A stretch of DNA of 9,331 nucleotides from an uncultured Gemella sp. GTDB taxonomy: Bacteria; Bacillota; Bacilli; Staphylococcales; Gemellaceae. Shown one piece after another: positions 1 through 8,939 of the stretch (the first letter of the stretch is position 1; the number at the start of each line of letters is the position of its first letter). The translations under genes and the position numbers were made by a program. The notes under the pieces are model-generated. The model saw only the letters and a list, made by a program, of their open reading frames with translations, made no database searches and was not told the origin of the DNA. The stretch is taken from positions 1 to 9,331 of the forward strand of contig CAKMQO010000027.1 in NCBI GenBank assembly GCA_927911695.1, given 5' to 3'.

Positions 1-2
1 AT

Positions 3-698
<696 letters not shown>

Positions 699-802
699 AC
701 TGATGTTGATATATCAAGATTTGTAGCGTGTAGCTTATAAAAAATAGCAAATATTTATAAAAATTAAATCTCCCTAAAAATTAGGAAGCTTTAATAGAAA
801 TT

Positions 803-826
803 AAAGGGAGCTTAGTCTCCCTTTTT
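803..826 (+). terminator. Rho-independent terminator between lysS and ftsY
   Basis: AAAGGGAG (803-810) pairs with CTCCCTTT (817-824) around a 6-base loop, and the stem runs into five Ts (822-826). It would end lysS transcription. Upstream segments can form stems that compete with it (769-775 with 804-810, and 789-795 with 800-806), so it could alternatively act as an attenuator for ftsY. Confidence 0.8.
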
Positions 827-856
827 GTATATAATAAGATATATAAGGAGTATCCA

Positions 857-1918
857 ATGGCAAGCTTTTTTGATAAATTAAAAGAAAAATTTTCTGCTAA
901 GGAAGAATTAAATGAAGAACTGATTTCACTTGATGAATATGAAGAATTTGTCGAGAGTCAGTTTGTAACTGAAAAATTTAAAAAAGGTCTTAAGAAATCA
1001 CGTGATAATTTCTCTAATGCACTTAATAATTTAATTAGCTCATATAGGGAAATTAACGAGGAGTTTTTCGAGGATTTAGAAGAACTGTTAATTCAATCGG
1101 ATGTTAGTTATAATACTGTATTAGAATTAGTTGATTACTTAAAAGTTGAATCACAAAGACAAAATTTAAAAGAACCAAGTGAACTACAAAGTATGATTAT
1201 TGAAAAACTTGTCGATGTTTACATGGAAGGTACTGTAAAATCTGAATTAAACTATGCGCCAGAAAAAGAACTTTCTGTATTTCTATTTGTAGGGGTTAAT
1301 GGAGTTGGTAAGACTACTTCTATTGGTAAACTAGCTCATAATCTTAAAAAAGAAGGGAAAAAAGTACTTATAGCTGCTGGAGATACATTCAGAGCAGGTG
1401 CAATTGATCAGCTTGATGTATGGGCTAAACGTAGTGGTGCAGATATAGTTAAATCACATGAAGGAGCTGATTCAGCAGCGATAATCTTTGATGCGATTCA
1501 ATCTGCCAAAGCAAAAGGCTACGATGTATTATTATGTGATACAGCCGGTCGTTTACAAAATAAAGATCATTTAATGAAAGAACTTGAAAAAATTGTTCGT
1601 GTAATTAAGAAGGAAGTTCCGGAAGGACCTCATGAAGTGTTATTAACAATCGATGCAACAACTGGCCAAAACGGAATTCTTCAGGCTAAAACATTTAAAG
1701 AAGTTAGTGATGTTACAGGTGTAATTCTTACTAAACTTGATGGAACTGCTAAAGGTGGTATTGTTATAGCTATTAAGAAAGAATTAGGAATTCCAGTTAA
1801 ACTTGTTGGATTAGGAGAAAATATTGATGATTTAGAAGTATTTGATCCTGAACAATATATTTATGGGTTATTCTATCAAGAAAATACTGAACAAAAAGAA
1901 GAACAAGCAGAAGAATAA
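857..1918 (+). CDS. ftsY: Signal recognition particle receptor FtsY
   Basis: A complete 353-residue SRP-type GTPase that docks ribosome-SRP complexes at the membrane, where FtsY and Ffh hydrolyse GTP together and pass the nascent chain to SecYEG. An acidic, charged N-terminal region (about 1-60, the A-domain) is followed by the helical N domain. The G domain then shows the P-loop GVNGVGKT at 146-153, DTFRAGA at 176-182, DTAGR at 228-232, TKLDG at 292-296 and GLGEN at 318-322. The receptor-type N-terminus, and the lack of the methionine-rich M domain, separate it from Ffh. The start is supported by AAGGAG at 845-850, six bases upstream. There is no obvious strong promoter immediately upstream; TATAAT at 830-835 lacks a clear -35. 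The frame is intact and a terminator follows. Confidence 0.97.
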   Translation: MASFFDKLKEKFSAKEELNEELISLDEYEEFVESQFVTEKFKKGLKKSRDNFSNALNNLISSYREINEEFFEDLEELLIQSDVSYNTVLELVDYLKVESQRQNLKEPSELQSMIIEKLVDVYMEGTVKSELNYAPEKELSVFLFVGVNGVGKTTSIGKLAHNLKKEGKKVLIAAGDTFRAGAIDQLDVWAKRSGADIVKSHEGADSAAIIFDAIQSAKAKGYDVLLCDTAGRLQNKDHLMKELEKIVRVIKKEVPEGPHEVLLTIDATTGQNGILQAKTFKEVSDVTGVILTKLDGTAKGGIVIAIKKELGIPVKLVGLGENIDDLEVFDPEQYIYGLFYQENTEQKEEQAEE

Positions 1919-1931
1919 AAAATAATAGTTG

Positions 1932-1985
1932 AAAATATTCATTTTACATGTTTTTATAACAGTGTAAAATGGATATTTTTTTATT
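1932..1985 (+). terminator. Terminator hairpin after ftsY
   Basis: A 17-base arm (1932-1948) pairs with 1963-1979, with one G-U pair and otherwise perfect. Within the loop, TGTT/AACA can extend the stem. The 3' arm ends in a run of Ts reaching about 1982. Because both arms are AT-rich with A and T tracts, it could also work on the opposite strand. Confidence 0.8.
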
Positions 1986-2074
1986 ATACAAATGAACAAT
2001 TATTAGAATCAAATTGCTATAGTAAATCGATGAAAATATTTTAATATTAAATTGGAATTATTTATCAAAATTAA

Positions 2075-2103
2075 TTGAAAAAAAAGCAATAAAAGTATAT
2101 AAT
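2075..2103 (+). promoter_or_regulatory. Sigma-A type promoter of crr
   Basis: TTGAAA (2075-2080) and TATAAT (2098-2103) are separated by exactly 17 bases, a near-consensus housekeeping promoter. An AT-rich stretch including an A-run follows the -35 box. The first codon of crr lies about 38 bases past the -10, which leaves room for a short leader and the GGAGG at 2131-2135. I did not identify a convincing catabolite-repression (cre) operator. Confidence 0.75.
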
Positions 2104-2141
2104 AGATATATTAAGAAGGCAATAATATATGGAGGATTATA

Positions 2142-2644
2142 ATGGGATTTTTATCTAAATTATTCGGAAAAAAAGAAGAACAAGTACAAGAGTTAGTATT
2201 AAACTCATACATGAAAGGTAAAGTGGTAGATATTACTGAAGTACCCGATCCAGTATTTGCTCAAAAAATGATGGGAGATGGATTTGCAATTATTCCTGAA
2301 GAAGGAAAATTAGTATCTCCAGTAGCTGGAGAAATTATCCAAGTATTCCCAACAAAACATGCTTTTGGTATTAAATCAGGAGAAGTAGAAATTCTTATCC
2401 ACGTTGGATTAGAAACAGTTGCGATGAAAGGTGAAGGTTTCGATGTAGCTGTATCTGCTGGAGATAGAGTTGAAGTAGGTCAAACTTTATTAACTTATGA
2501 TTAGAACTAGTTAAAGAAAAAGCTAAAGATATTATTACTCCTTGTGTAGTTACTAACATGGATGTAGTAGCTAACATCGAAGTATTAAAATTAAATGAAA
2601 CTGTTGATTTCTTACAAGAAGTAGCAAAAGTAAAACTTAAATAG
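2142..2644 (+). CDS. crr: Glucose-type PTS IIA component (EIIA-Glc / Crr-like), frameshifted near 2501
   Basis: A stand-alone IIA domain of the glucose family, which accepts phosphate from HPr and passes it to the IIB domain of sugar permeases in the cytoplasm. GGAGG at 2131-2135 sets the start. The family core is clear: SPVAGEI near 59-65, TKHAFGIKS with His73, and ILIHVGLETV with His87. By analogy with E. coli Crr (His75 and His90), His87 is the phosphorylated residue. The frame hits TAG at 2502-2504 after 120 residues. Shifting by one base continues the family C-terminus (ELVKEKAKDIITPCVVTN and onward) to a TAG at 2642-2644. Restoring one T at about 2501-2502 gives 167 residues, the normal size. 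I read this as one gene with a missing base, probably a sequence error. No IIB or IIC partner is adjacent, so it probably serves permeases encoded elsewhere. Confidence 0.9.
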
Positions 2645-2668
2645 ACCTATGTCTATTTAAGTTTTACT
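2629..2668 (+). terminator. Perfect 18-bp hairpin overlapping the crr stop codon
   Basis: The arm 2629-2646 pairs without mismatch with 2651-2668 around the tetraloop CTAT. The 5' arm contains the last codons and the stop of crr. There is no T-run beyond the stem (the Ts lie inside the 3' arm), so termination may be partial. Alternatively, the hairpin may protect the crr mRNA 3' end from degradation. Confidence 0.55.
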
Positions 2669-2683
2669 GTTAGTGGCGAAATT

Positions 2684-4123
2684 ATGAATGATAAGAAATT
2701 TTGGAAGATTATATATCTGTATATAACAAAATATAATTATAGTATATTATATTATCGTCCAGAAAAGAAAGATGTCTGGCTTATTAATGAAGATAATGAA
2801 TTAATAAGATTTATATATGGGGATAGTTTTAAATCAACAGAGATAGATAGCATAGTTTCTAATGTAATTAGAAATGAAGTTAGACTTAAAAAAATGTTTA
2901 AACTGAGTAGTTTAAAAATGAAAATCCTTTATGTTTCTCCTGACTTCGATGAAGTTATCGATGATTACAAAAAATATAGAATTTCAAATAGCTTGATTAT
3001 AGAGCGTATACTTTATAATGAAAAGAATAGTAAACTATTCTTAAAAGAGAAAGACGCTAGATTTATTGAAGGAACGCCAGATACTCTAAGATATAAAAAT
3101 AGAGTAGTGGAACTTTATAAACGTCAAACACTAGATAGAAATGTTTTTAATGTAAAATATAATATATTATCAGGTATATATTTATTATTATTTTTGGTGA
3201 ATTTTGTTGTAATTTATTTATCGAATAGTACTTAATTCTTTATATAATTATATTGAATATAGTTATCAAAAATAATAAGTGGACAATTTTATAGGATGTT
3301 CACGAGTGTGTTCACTACTGATAATTCCATGAAATTATTGCTGGTATTAGTTTCGATTTTTGTTACTTCAATACTTTTTAATAAAACATTAAATATATTG
3401 AAGAGTACAGGGATATTATTAGTAGTATCATTTATTTTTAATTTGCTATTGATATTTGGTTACTCTGGTACGCTTGATATAGCTCTAGTCTCTAATATTG
3501 CATTGCTAGGTTCAATTTTTATGGAGCAACTTAGTAAGAAAAATGATAATCTGAAGTTTATGTATTCTGGTACATTGTCAATAGTATATCTAACTATCGC
3601 TACACTTGTATTTGAAACTTCAATAATACTCTATGTTTTTTCTTTCATTCTGGGAGTGTTTTTAGAACTTTTCTTAATGAAAAAAAGAAATATATATATT
3701 ACATTAATATCGATATTAATCTTTAGCGTTCTAGGCGAAGTGCTATTATTAGCGGGCGTAAATACTAAAAGTGTTATTAATAGATATAGAGCGAGCAGAG
3801 TAGAGAGTAGATTAGTAAAAACTTATTCAGATGAGGATATATTCAATTTAGAAAAAGAATTAACATCAAAAAACAAATCTGTACTTACTTATTATGAGTT
3901 AGGTATGGTGAAAATGACAAATGTAACTAAGCAAGATGCTAAAAAAGTATTCTTGGACGGTATAAGTTTTGATGATACATTTTCTCCAATCTACTATGAT
4001 TTAGCTGTTATCGAACGTCAAGAAGGTAACTACGAAAAAGCTAAGGAATATGCTAAAAGAGCATATGAACTAGATGGAAGAGAGAAAAATAAAAATCTAG
4101 TAGACGAGTTAAGTAAATTTTAA
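2684..4123 (+). CDS. GluP/YqgP-like rhomboid-family membrane protein with C-terminal TPR; no catalytic His; frame broken at ~3230 and ~3270
   Basis: Two open stretches in the same frame (2684-3235 and 3296-4123) read as one protein of about 479 residues if one surplus base near 3213-3233 and one missing A in the run 3268-3272 are corrected. The bridging residues include LYNYIEYSYQK and IISGQFYRMFTSVF, which resemble the segment before rhomboid TM2 (compare GEWWRL(F/L)T). The layout matches Bacillus YqgP (about 507 residues): a cytosolic N-domain of about 160 residues, a first TM near 165-180, a hydrophobic core of about six helices, then TPR-like helices (near NYEKAKEYAKRAYELD). The next gene, yqgQ, is also YqgP's neighbour. 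Rhomboids are intramembrane proteases using GxSG Ser plus a TM6 His. Here GxSG is replaced by a VSN-like segment, and no histidine occurs in the whole protein. I therefore infer a pseudorhomboid. The Shine-Dalgarno for ATG 2684 is weak. Confidence 0.7.
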
Positions 4124-4133
4124 GGTGATGTAA

Positions 4134-4337
4134 ATGATAAATTTTTACGATTTGCAACAATTTTTAAAATCTTTTGGTATAATAATATACATGAAAGATA
4201 GAAAACATACATTAAGTATGGTAGAATATGAGGTAAGAGAATTAAGACGCTTAGAATTAATTTCAAAAGAAGATTTTATAAGAGCAATAGCAATTATAAA
4301 ACATGAAGTTAATCATGAATTATCAAAGGATAGGTGA
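4134..4337 (+). CDS. yqgQ: YqgQ family protein (DUF910)
   Basis: A small 67-residue cytosolic protein. The opening NFYDLQQFLKSFGIIIY is the family signature; Bacillus and Staphylococcus homologues start with a similar FYDVQQLLK..G..IY. It is followed by a helix-rich stretch ending in IKHEVNHE, matching the family's LRHE-type end. The biochemical function is not established. In Bacillus it lies between the rhomboid gluP/yqgP and glucokinase glcK; here the rhomboid-like gene is upstream but ylaN, not glcK, follows. A ribosome-binding site AAGGTGATG (about 4122-4130) overlaps the stop codon of the upstream gene, suggesting co-translation. The frame is intact. Confidence 0.85.
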   Translation: MINFYDLQQFLKSFGIIIYMKDRKHTLSMVEYEVRELRRLELISKEDFIRAIAIIKHEVNHELSKDR

Positions 4338-4343
4338 GATTAA

Positions 4344-4628
4344 ATGGAAAACAACCTTATTTTTATTAAGGTACGTAAGAGAATAGAAGAAGATGTTATG
4401 AAGATTGAAGAAATGATTAATGCTTGTGTATCGGTAAAAGGTCAAAGAACATGTCCTTTATATCAAGATGTGATAGATACTCAAATTTACGGTCTTTCAA
4501 AAGAAATTAACATTGCTGTGGAAATAGGATGTATTTCAGAAGAAGCTGGACGTATTATTTTAGCTGATTTAGAGGATAAAGCTAGTGAAATGTACGCTAG
4601 TGTAATTTCAGAAAGTAAAGCAAACTAG
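4344..4628 (+). CDS. ylaN: YlaN family protein (DUF1507)
   Basis: 94 residues, cytosolic and helical. The central block CPLYQDVIDTQIYGLSKEI is the hallmark of YlaN (Bacillus: CPLYEEVLDTQMFGLSREI), followed by a conserved acidic helix. YlaN is reported as essential or conditionally essential in Bacilli, and work in staphylococci links it to the iron regulator Fur; I cannot judge from sequence whether that holds here. The N-terminus is slightly different from Bacillus, but the length is normal. AGGTGAG at 4332-4338 overlaps the yqgQ stop codon (4335-4337), so translation of the two is probably coupled. It is directly followed by ftsW, a pairing also known in Bacillus. Confidence 0.88.
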   Translation: MENNLIFIKVRKRIEEDVMKIEEMINACVSVKGQRTCPLYQDVIDTQIYGLSKEINIAVEIGCISEEAGRIILADLEDKASEMYASVISESKAN

Positions 4629-4629
4629 T

Positions 4630-5849
4630 ATGAATTTTTTAAAAAGGTTACATAGATCTATAAGGCATGAAAAAAGACATGTTCGTTTAGATTGGATGGT
4701 TGCATTAACACTATTAGTTTTACTAGTTTTGAGCTGTATGATGGTTTATAGTGCAAGTATGATAGGAAATAAATATGGGACATTTACTTCAGGTATACCA
4801 GTAAGTGAAACTTATTTCTTACAAAGACAAGCGATGTGGGCTGCACTAGCATACATGGCATTCTTATTCTTTTCAGTAGCTGTACCATTGAAGTTTTTAA
4901 AAATAAATTTTTATTAAAAAATGGTTTTATAGTAATGGTTGTTTTACTTATAATACCTTTACTTATGCCTGCAATTAATGGTGCAAAATCATGGATTAGG
5001 ATAGGAGGAGGATTAAGTTTCCAGCCTTCAACTTTAGCACAGCTGTTTATTATAATATATATGGCGTTTATATTAGAAACTAGAAAAGAAAAATTGAGAC
5101 AAGTATGTACTAGCTCGGAATTATTAAAAATGTTTGGAATTCCTCTTTCCTTGGTAACACTAATAGCAATACAAAATGATACAGGAATGATGCTTATTAC
5201 ATTGTCTGTAATTGGGATTATGACTTTGTGTTCTAATATGCATTCAAAAAATGTAAAAAAAATCTTATCACTTGCTTTAATTGCAGGGGTAGCAGTACTA
5301 ATGCTATTTATGATTAAGAATGCTCTATTTTCAAGTGGTACATCGTATAGAACAAATCGTTTGAAAGTATTCTTAAATCCTTTTTCAGAGGATTTAGCGG
5401 CAGCCGCAGACCAAGTGATAAATTCATATGTTGCTTTTGGTAATGGGGGAGTATTTGGTAGAGGACTAGGTAACTCTATTCAGAAACTTGGATATCTGCC
5501 GGAAGCTCATACAGACTTTATCCTTGCAATTATAGCTGAAGAATTAGGTTTCGTTGGAGTACTATTTGTTGTAACATTATTGCTAGTTATTATTGGGAAA
5601 GTAATATTTTCTGGTACAAAATCAAGAAATACATTCTCTGCGATGTATTCTTTAGGATTTGCAAGTTTATTAATAGTCCAAGGAGTAGTTAATATTGGTG
5701 GGGTAACTGCATCTATTCCAATGACAGGGGTACCACTACCATTTATTAGTAATGGTGGTAGTTCCATCTTAATATTAAGTGTAGGGCTAGGTATAGCTAC
5801 TAATATTTTATCTCATGTAAAATATTTACGTAGTAATAGTAAAAAATAA
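4630..5849 (+). CDS. ftsW: Septal peptidoglycan polymerase FtsW (SEDS family), frameshifted near 4910
   Basis: SEDS-family membrane glycosyltransferase that polymerises lipid II at the division septum with a class B PBP. The frame from 4630 stops at 4915-4917. Restoring one T in the run 4908-4912 gives a 406-residue protein, normal for FtsW. Features in order: a basic cytosolic N-terminus; a first TM ending in VYSASM; NGAKSWIRIGG and FQPSTLAQL, typical SEDS motifs; and PEAHTDFILAIIAEELG, whose Asp (about residue 296) corresponds to the catalytic Asp of this family. GVPLPFISNGGSS follows near the C-terminus, with Asn where many FtsW proteins have Tyr. The start lies one base after the ylaN stop with a weak Shine-Dalgarno, implying coupling. 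FtsW is favoured over RodA because of the ylaN neighbour and the division-type context, but the assignment within SEDS is less certain than the family. Confidence 0.9.
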
Positions 5850-5851
5850 TT

Positions 5852-5890
5852 AAGAATTTGGATTGATAAAATTAATCCAAATTCTTTTTA
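5852..5890 (+). terminator. Terminator after ftsW
   Basis: AAGAATTTGGATT (5852-5864) pairs perfectly with AATCCAAATTCTT (5874-5886) around a 9-base loop and runs into TTTTT (5885-5889). It lies directly after the ftsW stop and closes the rhomboid-like/yqgQ/ylaN/ftsW run. The symmetric A and T tracts would allow use from either direction. Confidence 0.85.
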
Positions 5891-5949
5891 TGTTTTTAAA
5901 TAAGGAAATTGTATAAAATAGAAAAATTTATAATTTCTTATAGTGAGGC

Positions 5950-5978
5950 TTGCTAACTTTAGATAATCAAGCTATAAT
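5950..5978 (+). promoter_or_regulatory. Sigma-A type promoter of queA-tgt
   Basis: TTGCTA (5950-5955) and TATAAT (5973-5978) have the optimal 17-base spacing, and the queA start lies about 30 bases past the -10. No riboswitch-like structure is visible in this very short leader, so a preQ1 riboswitch here is unlikely. Confidence 0.75.
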
Positions 5979-6008
5979 AGTAAAGGTAACTTTTAAAGGA
6001 GATTTTAG

Positions 6009-7036
6009 ATGAAATTAGAACAATTTGATTTTTATTTACCAGAGGAGCTAATAGCACAAACACCTCTTTTAAAAAGAGATACTAGTAAACTACTTTGTGT
6101 AGATAGAAAAAATAATTCACATGAACATAAAGTTTTTTCAGATATTTTAGATTATTTTAATCCTGGGGATACATTAGTACTTAACAATACTAGAGTAATG
6201 CCAGCACGATTATATGGTGCAAAAAAGGATACAGGTGCTGCAATAGAGGTACTTTTATTAAAAAATCTTGGACATAATGACTGGGAATGCCTTGTTAAAC
6301 CTGCTAAAAGAATAAAAGAAGGCAGCATAGTATCTTTTGGTGAAGGTGTAATGGAGGCAGTCTGCACAAAAGTATTAGATGATGGATTTAGACATTTTGA
6401 ATTTATATATGAAGGAATTTTCCAAGAAAGATTAGATGAACTTGGAACTATGCCTCTCCCACCGTACATTAAAGAAAGATTAACTGATAAAGAAAGATAT
6501 CAAACAGTTTATTCGAAAGAGGTAGGAAGTTCGGCGGCCCCAACAGCAGGTCTACACTTTACGAATGAATTATTAGAAAAAATAAAAGAAAAAGGTGTAA
6601 ATATAGCTTATTTAACCCTTCACGTAGGACTTGGAACATTTAGACCTGTAGCTGTAGAAAATATTGAAGAACATGATATGCATTCAGAGTACTATACTTT
6701 AGATGAAGATACAGCAAGAATAATTAATAAAACAAAAGAAAATGGTGGAAGAGTATTTTCTGTAGGTACTACTTCAACAAGAACATTAGAAACAATTGCA
6801 CGTGATAATAATGGGAAAATTGTTGCAGCTTCAGGATGGACAAATATCTTTATTTATCCAGGATTTGAATTTAAATGTGTTGATGGACTGATTACAAACT
6901 TCCACTTACCAAATCATCATTAATAATGCTTGTTAGTGCATTTTATGATAGAGAAAAAGTTATTGAATTATACAACATAGCAGTTGAGAATAAATACCGT
7001 TTCTTCAGTTTTGGAGATGCAATGATAATAATCTAG
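6009..7036 (+). CDS. queA: S-adenosylmethionine:tRNA ribosyltransferase-isomerase QueA, frameshifted near 6912
   Basis: QueA transfers and isomerises the ribosyl part of S-adenosylmethionine onto preQ1 already placed in tRNA (position 34 of GUN anticodons), giving epoxyqueuosine. Family motifs run throughout: [15 protein letters not shown] at the N-terminus, [47 protein letters not shown] and LITNFHLP. The frame as given stops at 6921-6923 after PNHH. Restoring one A in 6911-6913 yields [12 protein letters not shown], the expected continuation, and runs to TAG at 7034-7036, giving 342 residues, the usual length. The start is fixed by AAAGGAG at 5995-6001. tgt follows after 21 bases in the same transcript and acts in the step before QueA. 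The broken frame is most likely a missing base in the data. Confidence 0.94.
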
Positions 7037-8212
<1,176 letters not shown>

Positions 8213-8218
8213 GAATTT

Positions 8219-8253
8219 AGTAAAAAAAGAATAATAAAGGTTTATTTTTTACT
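8219..8253 (+). terminator. Weak hairpin between tgt and yajC
   Basis: AGTAAAAAA (8219-8227) can pair with TTTTTTACT (8245-8253) over a 17-base loop. The stem is almost all A-T with its T-run in the 3' arm, so it is at best a weak or partial terminator. yajC may be reached by read-through or by a weak local promoter. Confidence 0.3.
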
Positions 8254-8301
8254 GAGTATATAGTAGAATAAATATATATATTAAACAAACGGAGGTAAAT
8301 T

Positions 8302-8564
8302 ATGCAATATTCATATATTAATATTATTATGATTGTAGTTCTTTTTGCATTCATGTACTTCATGATTATTAGACCACAATCTAAAAGAATAAAGAATTAA
8401 AACTTCTTCAAGATTCTTTAAAAGAAGGAGATAGAATTGTAACTTTCGCAGGAATTTACGGAGATATCGTAGAAGTAGGGACAGTAACAGTAAAAGTAAG
8501 AATTGCACCAAAAGTAGAAATCGAATTAGATAGAAATGCTATTCGTAGCTTAGTTGCAAAATAA
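8302..8564 (+). CDS. yajC: Preprotein translocase subunit YajC, frameshifted near 8390
   Basis: A small single-span membrane protein that associates with SecDF and the Sec translocon. The start is well supported by GGAGG at 8291-8295. The N-terminus is a hydrophobic helix (about residues 5-23, NIIMIVVLFAFMYFMII), immediately followed by RPQSKR, the standard YajC junction. The given frame stops at 8398-8400. Restoring one A near 8388-8391 gives NKELKLLQDSLKEGDRIVTF followed by AGIYGDIVEV and an 87-residue protein ending at TAA 8562-8564. The GDxIVTFAGIYG part is the conserved cytosolic beta-rich domain. A queA-tgt-yajC order is common in bacteria and supports the call. The break is probably a missing base, since the sequence after it is fully conserved. 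Confidence 0.93.
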
Positions 8565-8574
8565 TAAGATTTAA

Positions 8575-8607
8575 AGCAGATTACAAAGATAATCTGCTAT
8601 TTTTTTT
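8575..8607 (+). terminator. Terminator after yajC
   Basis: AGCAGATTA (8575-8583) pairs with TAATCTGCT (8590-8598), a 9-bp perfect stem with a 6-base loop, followed by A and then eight Ts (8600-8607). This is a classic intrinsic terminator closing the queA-tgt-yajC unit. Confidence 0.9.
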
Positions 8608-8824
8608 GAAATTTTTAATAGTAATTGAGAGTTAAATTAAGTATATAGTATAATAAAAATTTTGAGATATTATAAGTGTTTTAATTTAAGATTTCTATAT
8701 AGAATAAGGGTATTAAATGTATTAGTGATTATTTAGGTGAATATTGTAATAAATTAATTAGATACATTAGAAATATATCTAATTGGTAGAATAATCTGAT
8801 GTAAAAATAATATTAAATTTAAGT
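8608..8824. other. AT-rich gene-free spacer
   Basis: No open frame of useful size with a ribosome-binding site is visible on either strand, and no RNA gene is recognisable. The only structure I see is an inverted repeat, AATTAGATA (8756-8764) with TATCTAATT (8776-8784), 11 bases apart. It has no T-run, so it is not a standard terminator; it could be an operator or a chance AT-rich palindrome. Confidence 0.5.
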
Positions 8825-8853
8825 TTGTTTTATTGTGTTTTTTCGTGTATACT
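8825..8853 (+). promoter_or_regulatory. Probable promoter of the YSIRK surface-protein gene
   Basis: TTGTTT (8825-8830) and TATACT (8848-8853) are 17 bases apart, a fair sigma-A match. It lies about 86 bases before the start codon, leaving an untranslated leader of about 80 bases in which I see no clear regulatory fold. Confidence 0.5.
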
Positions 8854-8939
8854 TAATGAATGTAGAAGTATTAGTTAACTAAAAATAATGTTAATTAAAT
8901 TCTATATACATATATTTAAGTTAAATACTTGGAGGGAAT

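Noticed and set aside
2395..2577. Minus-strand open frames at 2395-2577, 5507-5767, 6152-6469 and 8311-8511
   Set aside because: Each lies opposite a well-recognised gene, lacks a ribosome-binding site and has no family-like sequence.
2502..2644. Programmed frameshifting in crr (and likewise in ftsW, queA and yajC)
   Set aside because: There is no slippery heptamer with a downstream stimulator at these sites, and these families are not known to use recoding. Simple missing bases explain all of them.
4836..5849. A separate 337-residue SEDS gene starting at ATG 4836
   Set aside because: The first part reads through the ftsW N-terminal region in the wrong frame (MGCTSIHG...) and has no ribosome-binding site. 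The family-like sequence only begins after about 4910, so this is the 3' part of a frameshifted ftsW.
5979..6008. preQ1 riboswitch before queA
   Set aside because: The leader between the promoter and the ribosome-binding site is only about 20-30 bases, with no aptamer-like hairpin and A-rich tail; queA and tgt are also not the usual preQ1-riboswitch targets.
8608..8824. Small RNA, tRNA or CRISPR in the spacer
   Set aside because: I found no cloverleaf, no regular direct repeats, and no promoter-terminator pair bounding a small transcript.
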